Assembly: GCA_016719605.1 (NCBI GenBank)
Contig: JADJYW010000001.1
Coordinates: 744,001 to 808,000 of the forward strand
Reading direction: 5' to 3'
Length of the DNA stretch: 64,000 nt
Origin: Lewinellaceae bacterium
GTDB taxonomy: Bacteria; Bacteroidota; Bacteroidia; Chitinophagales; Saprospiraceae
A program made the position numbers and the translations under genes. Of this stretch, positions 16,988 to 25,595 are shown piece after piece. The notes beneath the pieces were generated by a model, which saw only the letters and a list, made by a program, of their open reading frames with translations, was not told where the DNA came from and searched no databases. The number at the start of each line of letters is the position of its first letter. Within the stretch, counting starts at the first letter, position 1.

Positions 16988-18688
16988 CTACGCATACCGC
17001 CGTTTTCTTCGCCAGAAGAAAACGGCGCCGAAGATGCCGAGGAAGGCCAGCGGGATACCGAGGTTGAGGGCCTGCCAGCGGGTTTTTTCGTCGCGGGCAC
17101 GCACAGTGTCCAGCAGGCGGAGTTTGACCTCGCGGGAGCGGGCTTCGATCACGCCGGCCGGTTCAATCAGGTACTCTATGGCGTTGATGAGCAGGTCTTT
17201 GTTGGCGTAGGTTGTATTCTCGAAACGGTTGAAACCGAGGGGCAGCCATTCTTTTTTGACGGGGTCGCGCACATAGTTGGCAGCCACGTCGCCATCGCTG
17301 ATGACGATCATGCGGGTGGGCACGCTGGCATTGCGAAACGCCACACCTACCTGCTGCAGGCCGGCCCCCATCTCTTCCGATACGCGGTTTTCGTAGTTGG
17401 ACGGGAACACGCCTTCGAGCAGCAAGCCCGTCGTTTGGCCGCCTTTGTTGAAATTTTCGGGTGTGAGCGCGCTGCGCAGCACGTCGAAGGTCAGTTCGAT
17501 CGGGCTGAACTGCAAGCGGCTGTAGCGGCTGCTGCGCAGGAGTACGGTTTTGGTCACCGGTGTTTTGGTTCGGATGGTGTCGATGGAGGAACAGAACTGG
17601 AGTTCCACCCGGTCGAGGTTTTTCACCACGGGGTGTTTGCCAACGGGCAGTACCGCCGGGTGGTAGGGCCACGGAAAAAGTTTGAACTGCGGGGCATTGC
17701 CCACCACGCCTACCCGGAGCGGGATTTTGGTGCACTCCATGTCCAGCACGAGGTCGGGTTGGATACGGACGCCGTATTTGAAGAGCATGTCTTCGAGGTT
17801 GAGCGGGAAGTCGGTGGGTACGAACCGCTCGGTGTGCCGCAGGTTTTCGAGGTCGGCGTTGAGGCGGTCCACCAGCCAAAGCACCTTGCCGCCTTGCATA
17901 ATGTACTGGTCAATAATAAACTTGTCGCGTTCCGGGAAGGCGCTCTGTGGTTTGGCCACGAGGAGCAAGGCGCACTTGTCGGGTGATATCTGCACCACCG
18001 AATCCAGTGCGATGCGGTCGGTATCGTAAAACTGGCGGAGGCTGCGCTCCAGATCGGTGGTTTGCAGTTCGTCCAGTTCGCCGTGGCCGCGGGTGAACAT
18101 TATGACGGGGCGCCCCTTGGCGCGCAGTTTTTTGATGGCGTTGGCAAATTTGTACTCCAGCAGGCTCACGGAATTGTTCACCACCTCGTCGGGCAGCAGG
18201 GTAGGGGACTGGTTTTCCAGCAGGTTGACCACCACCTGGCGTTTGCCGTAGTGAAAAATGGCTGTTGGGTAAATAATTTGCTGTTTGGATTCCCCTTCGT
18301 CGCTCATGCTGAGGTTGACCGGTGCGACGCCCTCCTCGTACAGGGCCTTTCGGCGGGCATTGATTTCCTCGGTGCTGCCCTGGTTGGGGTCTTCAAACTG
18401 GTAGTCAATGTAGCCGCTCACGCCGCGGAAGTCGTCGAGCATCTCGCGGGTGGCCGTACGCAGGCGTTTGAATCCGGCGGGAAACTCGCCTTCGAGCAGC
18501 ACGCGCACATAAATGCGGTCGTCAATGGTTTTGAGCAACTCCCGCGTCGGTTTGGTCAGGGTGAACCGCTTTTCCTCCGTAAGGTCGAGGTGGGTATAAA
18601 ACTGGTTGGCCAGGATATTGAGGAACAGGACGATCCCGCAAAAGAGACCGAACTGGAGGAGTGCTTGTGAACGTCGGGAACGCGCCAT
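16988..18688 (-). CDS. gldG: Gliding motility-associated ABC transporter substrate-binding protein GldG
   Basis: A 566-residue membrane protein with an N-terminal transmembrane helix (QFGLFCGIVLFLNILANQFY), a large periplasmic part with TEEKRFTLTKPTRELLKTIDD and DEVVNNSVSLLEYKFANAIKKL, and a C-terminal helix (LGIPLAFLGIFGAVFFWRRKRR). This is the GldG layout. GldF, GldG and GldA form an ABC complex linked to gliding and T9SS. I use the ATG at 18688 (MARSRRSQ). A longer frame would begin inside the -7 box at 18722-18729 and cannot be translated from it. Oddly, gldF is not adjacent: the gene has its own promoter and stands alone. Confidence 0.88.
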   Translation of the reverse strand: MARSRRSQALLQFGLFCGIVLFLNILANQFYTHLDLTEEKRFTLTKPTRELLKTIDDRIYVRVLLEGEFPAGFKRLRTATREMLDDFRGVSGYIDYQFEDPNQGSTEEINARRKALYEEGVAPVNLSMSDEGESKQQIIYPTAIFHYGKRQVVVNLLENQSPTLLPDEVVNNSVSLLEYKFANAIKKLRAKGRPVIMFTRGHGELDELQTTDLERSLRQFYDTDRIALDSVVQISPDKCALLLVAKPQSAFPERDKFIIDQYIMQGGKVLWLVDRLNADLENLRHTERFVPTDFPLNLEDMLFKYGVRIQPDLVLDMECTKIPLRVGVVGNAPQFKLFPWPYHPAVLPVGKHPVVKNLDRVELQFCSSIDTIRTKTPVTKTVLLRSSRYSRLQFSPIELTFDVLRSALTPENFNKGGQTTGLLLEGVFPSNYENRVSEEMGAGLQQVGVAFRNASVPTRMIVISDGDVAANYVRDPVKKEWLPLGFNRFENTTYANKDLLINAIEYLIEPAGVIEARSREVKLRLLDTVRARDEKTRWQALNLGIPLAFLGIFGAVFFWRRKRRYA

Positions 18689-18721
18689 GAAGAGCGGAGG
18701 GTTGTTTTTGCTTTGGGGGGG

Positions 18722-18729
18722 CAAAGATA
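18722..18729 (-). promoter_or_regulatory. -7 box of gldG
   Basis: TATCTTTG on the minus strand, 33 bases from the ATG at 18688. Its position rules out the upstream TTG at 18724 as the start. Confidence 0.6.
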
Positions 18730-18755
18730 GCGGTCGGGCGCGTCACATCCGCTTT

Positions 18756-18830
18756 CGTCTGCACGAACTTGTTCGTCTGACGATATGCGGTAGCGTGTAT
18801 AGCCGTCGGATGAACAGGTTCGTGCAGACG
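18756..18830. repeat. 75-bp imperfect palindrome (long hairpin)
   Basis: Outer arms CGTCTGCACGAACTTGTTC and GAACAGGTTCGTGCAGACG are complementary with one mismatch. The inner parts (TCTGACG/CGTCGGA, ATATGC/GTGTAT) also pair if G-U is allowed, leaving loop GGTAGC. It lies between the divergent promoters of gldG and the next gene. It may be a small mobile palindrome or an RNA hairpin. Confidence 0.65.
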
Positions 18831-18963
18831 GTGGGTGTTCACCGTCCCATTTTCAGCGCGTCCAGAGCCTTGTTTCGTCGCTGTTTGGCGCGGTCGAGGG
18901 CGGGCCTGACAACAGATTTTTGAAAAAAAATTGCAGCCCTCTGGGCGCGGATAGGGTTTTGTT

Positions 18964-18971
18964 TACATTTG
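18964..18971 (+). promoter_or_regulatory. -7 box of the two-TM protein gene
   Basis: TACATTTG on the plus strand, 27 bases before the ATG at 18999. It excludes an upstream in-frame start at 18969. Confidence 0.55.
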
Positions 18972-18998
18972 CGGGCATTCAAATTTCAAACAACATTT

Positions 18999-19613
18999 AT
19001 GTTTACCATAAATATCTATTTGCGCTTTGCCTCCATCCTTATTGGCCTACTTGGCGGCATTGGGCTATGGGTTGCATTCGGCTTTTGGTACGGATTTCCA
19101 TTCCTGCTGATCGGTATTTTTATGCTGGCCGGCTACCTGATGCTTGGTACCATCATGTCTACCAATACCCTGCTGAGCCAGAGCCGTTTCAAGGAAGCCG
19201 AAGAACGCCTGAAACTGACGTTTTTCCCAAATATCCTGCTCGTAGGCTACAAAGGCGTTTTTTACATGACCCACGGCGCCTTAGCCATGCAACAAAAAGA
19301 CCTTGCCACAGGCGAAAAATGGCTCAAAAAAGCCCTTGATGCCGGCTTGCCGTCGGACAATGAACGCGGGGCCGCCATGCTCCAGCTGGCCATGATCACC
19401 GCCTCGAAGAACAACCGCCAGGCCGCTCAAAATCAGTTGAACGAGATCAAAAAACTCAACATCACGGAAAATATGTTGAAGGAACAAATCAAAGAACTGG
19501 AAAAACAACTCAAACAAATGGGCCAGGCCATGAACCCAAGCATGGTAGGCATGATGGGTCGCGGCGGTTTCCGCGGCGGCGGCGGCAAACGAAAAATGCC
19601 AAAAATGAAATAA
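18999..19613 (+). CDS. Membrane protein with two N-terminal helices and TPR-like soluble part
   Basis: A 204-residue protein. Residues about 5-55 hold two transmembrane helices (RFASILIGLLGGIGLWVAF and FLLIGIFMLAGYLMLGTIM). Residues about 65-150 look like TPR helices (FKEAEERLKLTF, ALAMQQKDLATGEKWLKKALDAG, AMLQLAMITASKNNRQAAQNQL). After a charged coil comes a Gly/Arg/Lys-rich tail (GGFRGGGGKRKMPKMK). It resembles small membrane TPR proteins common in Bacteroidota. No specific function is assigned. An octamer palindrome follows directly after the stop. Confidence 0.65.
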   Translation: MFTINIYLRFASILIGLLGGIGLWVAFGFWYGFPFLLIGIFMLAGYLMLGTIMSTNTLLSQSRFKEAEERLKLTFFPNILLVGYKGVFYMTHGALAMQQKDLATGEKWLKKALDAGLPSDNERGAAMLQLAMITASKNNRQAAQNQLNEIKKLNITENMLKEQIKELEKQLKQMGQAMNPSMVGMMGRGGFRGGGGKRKMPKMK

Positions 19614-19618
19614 AAGGG

Positions 19619-19728
19619 GGTTGGAAAGTTAGAAGGTTAGAAGGTTGGAAAATCACGCTAAACCAGAAACCTTCTAACCTTCCAACCTTCCAACCTTCTA
19701 ACCTTCCAACCCTCTAACCTTCCAACCT
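19619..19728. repeat. Palindromic octamer array, copy 2
   Basis: Left arm GGTTGGAAAGTTAGAAGG and right arm of CCTTCTAACC/CCTTCCAACC units enclose a centre AAATCACGCTAAACCAG. The same centre occurs in the opposite orientation in copy 3 at 20871-20998. It lies 25 bases before pntAA. Confidence 0.85.
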
Positions 19729-19752
19729 GAACAAACAAAACCTGACCAACAT

Positions 19753-20868
19753 ATGCAAATTGGAGTTCCTAAAGAGACGTACGCCGGAGAGCAACGCGCC
19801 GTTGTTATCCCTGGTGATGTCGCCCGTTTCGTGAAACTGGGCGCCACGGTCGTTGTCGAATCCGGTCTCGGCACGGGTATCCGTGCCACCGATGCCGACT
19901 ACGAAAAAGCAGGGGCCACGGTCAGCACGGACCGCGCAGCCATCCTCGGCGGCAGCGACCTTGTCCTGCGCCTGCGCAAGCCCGACCTTGCCGATATTGA
20001 CCTGTTGCGCCCGGGCTGTATACACATCAGTTATCTGGACCCGTTCAACGAAAAACCCTTGTTGGCCAAATTGGCGGAACGGGGCGTGAGTGCGGTTTCC
20101 ATGGAAATGATCCCGCGCACTACCCGCGCCCAAAAGATGGACTCGCTCAGTTCGCAAGCCAGTTTGGCGGGCTATGTGGCCGTCGTGCTCGCAGCGGAGC
20201 GGCTGGACCGCACCTTGCCCATGATGACCACGCCCGCCGGCACCATCAATCCGGCCCGGGTATTCATCATCGGCGCCGGGGTCGCCGGCTTGCAAGCCAT
20301 CGCTACCGCCAAACGTCTCGGCGCCCGCGTGGACGCCTTCGACACCCGGCCCGTCGTAGGCGAACAAGTACGCTCGCTCGGCGCCCGCTTCATGGAGGTA
20401 GACCTCGGCGAAACCGGCCAGACCAAAGACGGCTACGCCAAAGCGCTGACCGAGGAGCAACTGAAAATCCAGCGCGACGCCATGGCCAAACAATGCGCCC
20501 TGAGCGATATCGTGATCACCACTGCACAGGTATTTGGCCGCAAGGCGCCCATCATCGTGACGAAGGAAATGGTGGCCGGCATGAAACCCGGCAGCATTCT
20601 GGTTGACCTCGCCGTGGAAACCGGTGGCAACGTGGAAGGCGCTGTCCTGAACCAGGAGGTAGATATCAACGGGGTGCGTATCCTCGGTTTGGAAAATATG
20701 GCCGGGCGCGTGCCTGTAGTAGCCAGCCAGATGTATTCCGCCAACCTGTACAACTTCGTGGATGAGTTCTGGGACAAAGAGGCCAAAACCATGCCCCTCA
20801 ACCTGGACGACGATATCATCCAGGGTTGTCTGATCACCCACGACGGAAAAATCTGCCGCGAATTTTAA
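19753..20868 (+). CDS. pntAA: NAD(P) transhydrogenase subunit alpha part 1
   Basis: A 371-residue soluble domain I of the proton-translocating transhydrogenase. It binds NAD(H) and exchanges hydride with NADP(H) on domain III. Seen: N-terminal MQIGVPKETYAGEQRAVV as in alanine dehydrogenase relatives, the Rossmann motif IIGAGVAGLQAIATAKRLGA with VDAFDTRP, and the C-terminal VASQMYSANLYNFVDEFW. This three-subunit arrangement (AA, AB, B) is usual in Bacteroidota. It is separated from pntAB by 138 bases filled with the palindromic octamer array, which could reduce read-through. Confidence 0.95.
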   Translation: MQIGVPKETYAGEQRAVVIPGDVARFVKLGATVVVESGLGTGIRATDADYEKAGATVSTDRAAILGGSDLVLRLRKPDLADIDLLRPGCIHISYLDPFNEKPLLAKLAERGVSAVSMEMIPRTTRAQKMDSLSSQASLAGYVAVVLAAERLDRTLPMMTTPAGTINPARVFIIGAGVAGLQAIATAKRLGARVDAFDTRPVVGEQVRSLGARFMEVDLGETGQTKDGYAKALTEEQLKIQRDAMAKQCALSDIVITTAQVFGRKAPIIVTKEMVAGMKPGSILVDLAVETGGNVEGAVLNQEVDINGVRILGLENMAGRVPVVASQMYSANLYNFVDEFWDKEAKTMPLNLDDDIIQGCLITHDGKICREF

Positions 20869-20870
20869 TG

Positions 20871-20998
20871 AGGTTGGAAGGTTGGAAGGTTAGAAGGTTA
20901 GAAGGTTTCTGGTTTAGCGTGATTTTCCAACCTTCCAACCTTCCAACCTTCCAACCTTCTAACCTTCCAACCCTCTAACCTTCCAACCTTCTCAACCT
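20871..20998. repeat. Palindromic octamer array, copy 3 with inverted centre
   Basis: Arms of GGTTGGAAGG/GGTTAGAAGG units and their complement enclose GGTTTCTGGTTTAGCGTG, the reverse complement of the copy 2 centre. The right-hand tail (CCTCTAACCTTCCAACCTT and neighbours) is in the same orientation in both copies. It fills the gap between pntAA and pntAB. Confidence 0.85.
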
Positions 20999-21006
20999 TA
21001 TACATT

Positions 21007-21294
21007 ATGGAAGTACTGATCTTTCTTCTTTTCATCCTCGTTTTGTCCATTTTCTTGGGTTTCGAGATCATTTCCAAGGTGCCGTCGTTGCTGCACACCC
21101 CGCTGATGTCCGGCTCCAATGCCATATCGGGGGTTACGGTAGTGGGCGCTATGATCGCTGCCGGCTTAGGTGAGGGCGAGGATTTGCCGGCCTTGATCGG
21201 CGGCATCGCCGTGGGTTTTGCCACAATCAACGTCGTTGGCGGCTACTTTGTCACCGACCGTATGCTCAATATGTTCAAGAAAAAAGACAAATAA
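21007..21294 (+). CDS. pntAB: NAD(P) transhydrogenase subunit alpha part 2
   Basis: A 95-residue membrane subunit carrying the three or so helices that in E. coli are fused to the end of PntA (FLLFILVLSIFLGFEIISKVP, NAISGVTVVGAMIAAG, LIGGIAVGFATINVVGGYFVTDRML). It forms part of the proton channel (domain II) with PntB in the inner membrane. It is two bases before pntB, so translation is probably coupled. Confidence 0.93.
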   Translation: MEVLIFLLFILVLSIFLGFEIISKVPSLLHTPLMSGSNAISGVTVVGAMIAAGLGEGEDLPALIGGIAVGFATINVVGGYFVTDRMLNMFKKKDK

Positions 21295-21296
21295 GC

Positions 21297-22684
21297 ATGA
21301 GCCTCGAATCGCTACTCAACTTCGTCTATATCCTGTCGGCCATCAGTTTTATCATGGGTTTCAAACTCATGAGCAGCCCGGAGTCGGCCCGCCGGGGCAA
21401 TATCATTTCCGCTGTAGGCATGGGCGCCGCCATGGTGGCCACGCTGATGTTCCCCGAAATTGTACGGTACCAGTTTATCGTGATCGGTGTCATTGCCGGC
21501 AGCGCCATCGGTCTGTTGTTTGCCTACCGGACGCCCATGACCGGTATGCCGCAAATGGTCGGCCTGCTGAACGGCTTTGGTGGCCTGGCCAGTTTGCTGG
21601 TTGCCTGGGCTGAATTTTTTGCCCACCCGCAACAAACCATTTTCGGCGGCGCCATCCTGTGGCTGACCGCCATCATCGGCGCAGTCACCGTCTCCGGCTC
21701 CGTTATTGCCTGGGCCAAACTGGAAGAGAAGTTTATTTCCGGCAAACCGATCATGTACACCGGGCAGCAGTTCGTTACATCCGCTGTTTTGCTCGGAATT
21801 TTGGTCACAGGTGCGCTCTTCGCAATGGACACCGCCGGACAAAATGCCTTGCTATTTCTTGGCCTCATTTCTGTACTTGCGCTGGTGTTGGGCATATTAG
21901 TCGTCATCCCGATTGGCGGCGCCGACATGCCGGTGGTGATTTGCCTGTTGAACAGCTACTCGGGTATGGCGGCCTGTGCTTCCGGTTTTATCGTGGGCAA
22001 CAACCTGCTCATCGTGGCTGGTGCACTGGTGGGCGCCAGCGGCATCATCCTCACGCTCATCATGTGCAAGGCCATGAACCGCTCCGTAGCCAACGTCTTT
22101 TTCGGCGGCTTCGGCTCCGCTACAACAACCAGCAGCATGGAAGTTGTAGGCGAAATAAAACCCGTAAAAGTGGATGAAGCCTACCTGATGCTGGAGGCCG
22201 CCGGCAGCGTGGTCATCGTGCCCGGCTACGGTATGGCCGTTTCGCAAGCCCAACACGCCGTACGCGAACTCATGGAAGCTCTGGAAAAAATGGTACCGAA
22301 GTGCGTTTTGCCATCCACCCCGTAGCGGGCCGGATGCCGGGTCACATGAACGTGCTTCTGGCAGAAGCCAACATATCCTACGATGCCATGGTGGAAATGG
22401 ATGCCGTGAACCCGACGATGGAAACCGTGGATGTATGTATGATCATCGGCGCCAACGACGTGGTAAACCCGGCAGCACAGGAAGATAAATCCAGCCCGTT
22501 GTGGGGCATGCCTATCATCGAATCGCACCGCGCCCGCGCCGTCATCGTGATGAAACGCTCCATGGGCAAAGGCTTCGCCGGCGTAGAAAACCCGCTCTTC
22601 TTCCGCAACAACACCCGAATGCTCTTCGGCGACGCCAAAGCCAGTCTGCAAGGATTGGTCAACGAATTCAAAGGCGGAGCCTGA
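21297..22684 (+). CDS. pntB: NAD(P) transhydrogenase subunit beta (single frameshift)
   Basis: The PntB sequence is complete but split between two frames. Residues 1-330 run to AVRELMEALEK at about 22285. The rest (RFAIHPVAGRMPGHMNVLLAEAN and so on, to LVNEFKGGA) continues in the next frame from about 22300 to 22684. Adding one A to the six-A run at 22285-22290 restores EKNGTEVRFAIHPVAG, matching the family exactly. The N-terminal part has the membrane helices of domain II. The C-terminal part has the NADP-binding domain III (IGANDVVNPAAQ, RSMGKGFAGVENPLFF, MLFGDAK). One missing base from sequencing is more likely than a real mutation. Confidence 0.9.
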
Positions 22685-22708
22685 GGACAAAAAGCAAGTT
22701 GCAAAAAG

Positions 22709-22750
22709 CAAAAGGCGAGTTGGCAAAAGCCGACTTGCCTTTTGTTTTTA
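22709..22750. terminator. Bidirectional intrinsic terminator between pntB and ffh
   Basis: CAAAAGGCGAGTTGGC pairs with GCCGACTTGCCTTTTG over 16 positions (two G-T) around loop AAAA. It is followed by TTTTTA on the plus strand, with A-rich sequence upstream that gives a T-run on the minus strand. It fits two convergent genes. Confidence 0.75.
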
Positions 22751-24079
22751 TTTCCGCATACCGGGCATTCCTATTTTGCCCATTCCGCCGCCCTTGCTCA
22801 TCTGGTGCATGAACTTGCGCATGTCGTTGAAGTTTTTGACGAACAGATTGATCTGCTCAAGGGTTTGGCCGCAGCCACGAGCGATACGTTTTTTGCGACT
22901 CAGGCTGAGTAGTTCGGGGTCCTGGCGCTCGGCGGGCGTCATACTCTGGATGATTGCCTCCACGCGCAGGATAGCCTTGTCGTCGATATTGATATCCTTG
23001 ATGGCCTTGCCCATGCCGGGAATCATGCCGAGCAGGCTTTTGAGGTCGCCCATTTTTTTGATCTGCTGCATCTGGCCCAGGAAGTCGTTGAAATCAAACT
23101 TATTCTGTTTGATGCGCTTTTCTACGCGCTTGGCCTCCTCTTCGTCCATTTCCATCTGCGCCTTTTCCACCAGCGACACAATATCGCCCATGCCGAGTAT
23201 TCGCTGGGCCATACGGTCGGGGTAGAATACATCGAGCGCGTCTAATTTTTCACCGAGCGACACAAACTTGATGGGCTTGCCCACGGTATACTGGATCGAA
23301 AGGGCTGCACCGCCGCGCGTATCGCCGTCAAGTTTGGTGAGCACCACGCCATCGTAGTTGATGCGCTGGTTGAACGCTTCGGCGGTATTCACCGCATCCT
23401 GGCCGGTCATGGAATCCACCACAAAAAGCGTTTCCGTTGGGCTGATGGCGGCCTTGATCGCCTCCACTTCGGCCATCATGACCTCGTCCACCGCGAGGCG
23501 GCCGGCAGTGTCCACAATAACCACCTGGTGGCCGTGCGCTTTGGCGTGCTTGATCGCGTTTCGGGCGATCTCGACCGGGTTTTTGTTTTCCTCTTCTTTG
23601 TAAACAGCCACCTTGAGGCTCTCGCCGAGCACACCCAACTGGTCAATAGCCGCCGGGCGATACACGTCGCAGGCGACCAGCAGCGGCGACAGTTTGCGGT
23701 TTTCCTTGAGGTAGCGGGCCAGTTTGCCGCAGAACGTGGTTTTGCCGCTGCCCTGCAAACCGGCCACCAGCACGATACCCGGGTTGCCTTTCACGTTGAT
23801 GCCCACGGACTGCCCGCCCATGAGTTCGGTCAATTCGTCCATGACGATTTTGACCATCAGCTGGCCGGGGTTCACGTTGCGCAGCACGTTTTCGGTGCCG
23901 AGCGCCTTGTCCTTCACCTTGTCGGTAAATTCCTTGGCAATTTTGTAGTTTACGTCTGCCGACACGAGTGCGCGGCGAATTTCCTTGATGCTCTCCGCGA
24001 CGTTGAGTTCGGTGATGCGGTTGCTGCCTTTGAGTACCTTGAACGCCGATTCGAGGCGGTCGCTTAAACTGTCAAACAT
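22748..24079 (-). CDS. ffh: Signal recognition particle protein Ffh
   Basis: A 443-residue SRP54 GTPase that binds 4.5S RNA and signal sequences and delivers ribosomes to FtsY. Seen: N domain (MFDSLSDRLESAFKVLKG), G1 GLQGSGKTTFCGKLARYL, DTAGRLAVDE (G3), TKLDGDTRGGAALS (G4 region), and the methionine-rich M domain with IARGCGQTLEQINLFVKNFNDM and the C-terminal MGKIGMPGMRK. The ATG at 24079 starts the conserved N domain. A -7 box at 24127-24134 lies downstream of the longer possible starts. Confidence 0.97.
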   Translation of the reverse strand: MFDSLSDRLESAFKVLKGSNRITELNVAESIKEIRRALVSADVNYKIAKEFTDKVKDKALGTENVLRNVNPGQLMVKIVMDELTELMGGQSVGINVKGNPGIVLVAGLQGSGKTTFCGKLARYLKENRKLSPLLVACDVYRPAAIDQLGVLGESLKVAVYKEEENKNPVEIARNAIKHAKAHGHQVVIVDTAGRLAVDEVMMAEVEAIKAAISPTETLFVVDSMTGQDAVNTAEAFNQRINYDGVVLTKLDGDTRGGAALSIQYTVGKPIKFVSLGEKLDALDVFYPDRMAQRILGMGDIVSLVEKAQMEMDEEEAKRVEKRIKQNKFDFNDFLGQMQQIKKMGDLKSLLGMIPGMGKAIKDINIDDKAILRVEAIIQSMTPAERQDPELLSLSRKKRIARGCGQTLEQINLFVKNFNDMRKFMHQMSKGGGMGKIGMPGMRK

Positions 24080-24126
24080 GGTTTGCGAAGTACGATTTAC
24101 GAAGTAGAATTTACGATTTGGGCGGG

Positions 24127-24134
24127 CAAAGGTA
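24127..24134 (-). promoter_or_regulatory. -7 box of ffh
   Basis: TACCTTTG on the minus strand, 47 bases from the ffh ATG. It excludes a 68-codon N-terminal extension. Confidence 0.55.
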
Positions 24135-24164
24135 GGGGTTGGATGTGTGGGAAGGAAGGGGTTG

Positions 24165-25469
24165 TCAAGAAAAGAAACGCGCCGGCAACTCGGCCCGCAA
24201 CCGTTGCAACGTTTCCCCGACATCCGGCCTGGCCAATGCCACCCGCCGCGCCGCCTGCCGCGCGCGCCAATGCCGGAATTCATCCTGATACCACTCTACC
24301 CAATAGCCCGATAGCGCCAGAATCACCAGCGCCAACCATGCCCCGCCGGTGCTCAGGCCGGCCCACAGCGCCAGCCGGTACCAGGCCCACAGCGCCAACG
24401 GAAAAATGAATATGCCGGATACGATCTTCACCGTGGAGGAATAGCCGATGTAAAGCCCCATTTTTTTATTCAAAAGGCCCGGCAAAAAACACAGCAAAAC
24501 CCAAAACGTATAACCTGCGGCAAACACCGGAAAACCGAACAGCAAGCCCGCCCACCGCCAGTCGCGCGTTGTCCGGGCCAAATCGCGAACACCGATATCG
24601 CGTAGCCCGTGCTCCTCCAGCAGTGCAAAATAGGTTTCCGTTTTTTGGCGCAATGCGGCATCGTCCAGCACGGTTTTCACGAGCCGCTGCGAACGCTCGA
24701 AAGCGGCTTGCTGCGGGAGCGGCTGTTCGTTTTGCAACACTTCCTCCAGGCGGGTGATACATACCTCGCCCGCTTCGTCGCGGGTGTGAATGCTGAGCGT
24801 TTTGAGTTGATCTTCGAGATATTGCGTCAGGTTGGCTACTGCGCGGGCAGGTTTTTGCTGCCACTCCGCCGACCAGTTGCGTGGGTACACCGGGGCGCCG
24901 ATGTGCACCACCACATCGCTGCGGAACAGGTGCGGCGCCGAGTAAGACAAGCCGATGGGGATGATTTTTACATCGAGTTGCCAGTCGTTGCGGGCCTCCG
25001 CGCCGAGGGCAATGCGGGCCGTGCCGGTCTTGAGCGGCCGCACAAAACGGTTCATCCAGCTCGTACCTTCAGGGGCGATGAACAGCACACCGTTTTTTTC
25101 CAAATGCCGGTACGACGCCTCGAACGCCTTGTCGTTGTTCCGCGCTTCGCCGTCGGTCACGTCCTCTTTGCGTTTCACCGGGATACAAAACAGGCGGGTC
25201 AGGAGCCAGTTGCTCACCGGGTGTTTGAACAAGCCATAATTGGCCAGGTAAAACATCTCCTGCCGGATTTCGACCGCCGGATTCAGCACGTCCATCAGCG
25301 TGCTGGGGTGGTTGATGATGACGATAGCCGGCCCGTCGAAGCGCAGGTGCTCGCCCCCCAGCACGAGGCGGCGGCGATAAAAAACACGCACACTGACCCA
25401 CACCAGCACACGCAGGAACAGATAAATCAGCCGGAGTATCGGGTGCAAGCGGATGTTTCGGTAAGCCAT
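24165..25469 (-). CDS. PlsC-type 1-acyl-glycerol-3-phosphate acyltransferase family protein
   Basis: A 434-residue membrane acyltransferase. Motif I is NHPSTLMD (the HX4D catalytic pair) near residue 50 and motif III is FIAPEGTSW. An N-terminal hydrophobic stretch (ILRLIYLFLRVLVWVSVRVFY) and two or three C-terminal helices (GLLFGFPVFAAGYTFWVLLCFLPGLL, IVSGIFIFPLALWAWYRLALWAG) anchor it. It probably acylates lysophospholipid or a related acceptor at the inner membrane. The C-terminal extension makes it longer than plain PlsC. The start ATG gives MAYRNIRLHP, and the -7 box at 25501-25508 supports it. Confidence 0.85.
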   Translation of the reverse strand: MAYRNIRLHPILRLIYLFLRVLVWVSVRVFYRRRLVLGGEHLRFDGPAIVIINHPSTLMDVLNPAVEIRQEMFYLANYGLFKHPVSNWLLTRLFCIPVKRKEDVTDGEARNNDKAFEASYRHLEKNGVLFIAPEGTSWMNRFVRPLKTGTARIALGAEARNDWQLDVKIIPIGLSYSAPHLFRSDVVVHIGAPVYPRNWSAEWQQKPARAVANLTQYLEDQLKTLSIHTRDEAGEVCITRLEEVLQNEQPLPQQAAFERSQRLVKTVLDDAALRQKTETYFALLEEHGLRDIGVRDLARTTRDWRWAGLLFGFPVFAAGYTFWVLLCFLPGLLNKKMGLYIGYSSTVKIVSGIFIFPLALWAWYRLALWAGLSTGGAWLALVILALSGYWVEWYQDEFRHWRARQAARRVALARPDVGETLQRLRAELPARFFS

Positions 25470-25500
25470 TTTTCGGTGGAGACAGGTCGTGGAGCGGGGG

Positions 25501-25508
25501 CAAAAGTA
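25501..25508 (-). promoter_or_regulatory. -7 box of the acyltransferase gene
   Basis: TACTTTTG on the minus strand, 31 bases from the ATG at 25469. Confidence 0.5.
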
Positions 25509-25537
25509 AGGCGTGTGCTTACACAAACATAATCTGC

Positions 25538-25545
25538 TACATTTG
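25538..25545 (+). promoter_or_regulatory. -7 box pointing towards the aminopeptidase P gene
   Basis: TACATTTG on the plus strand, divergent from the acyltransferase promoter. The next plus-strand gene starts at 25834, and a MITE-like element (25596-25777) lies in between, so it would be transcribed as part of the leader. Confidence 0.45.
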
Positions 25546-25595
25546 CCCCGACGTGTATTTTTCAGCACCCTACTGGGCACTTTCTCGGAGCGCAC

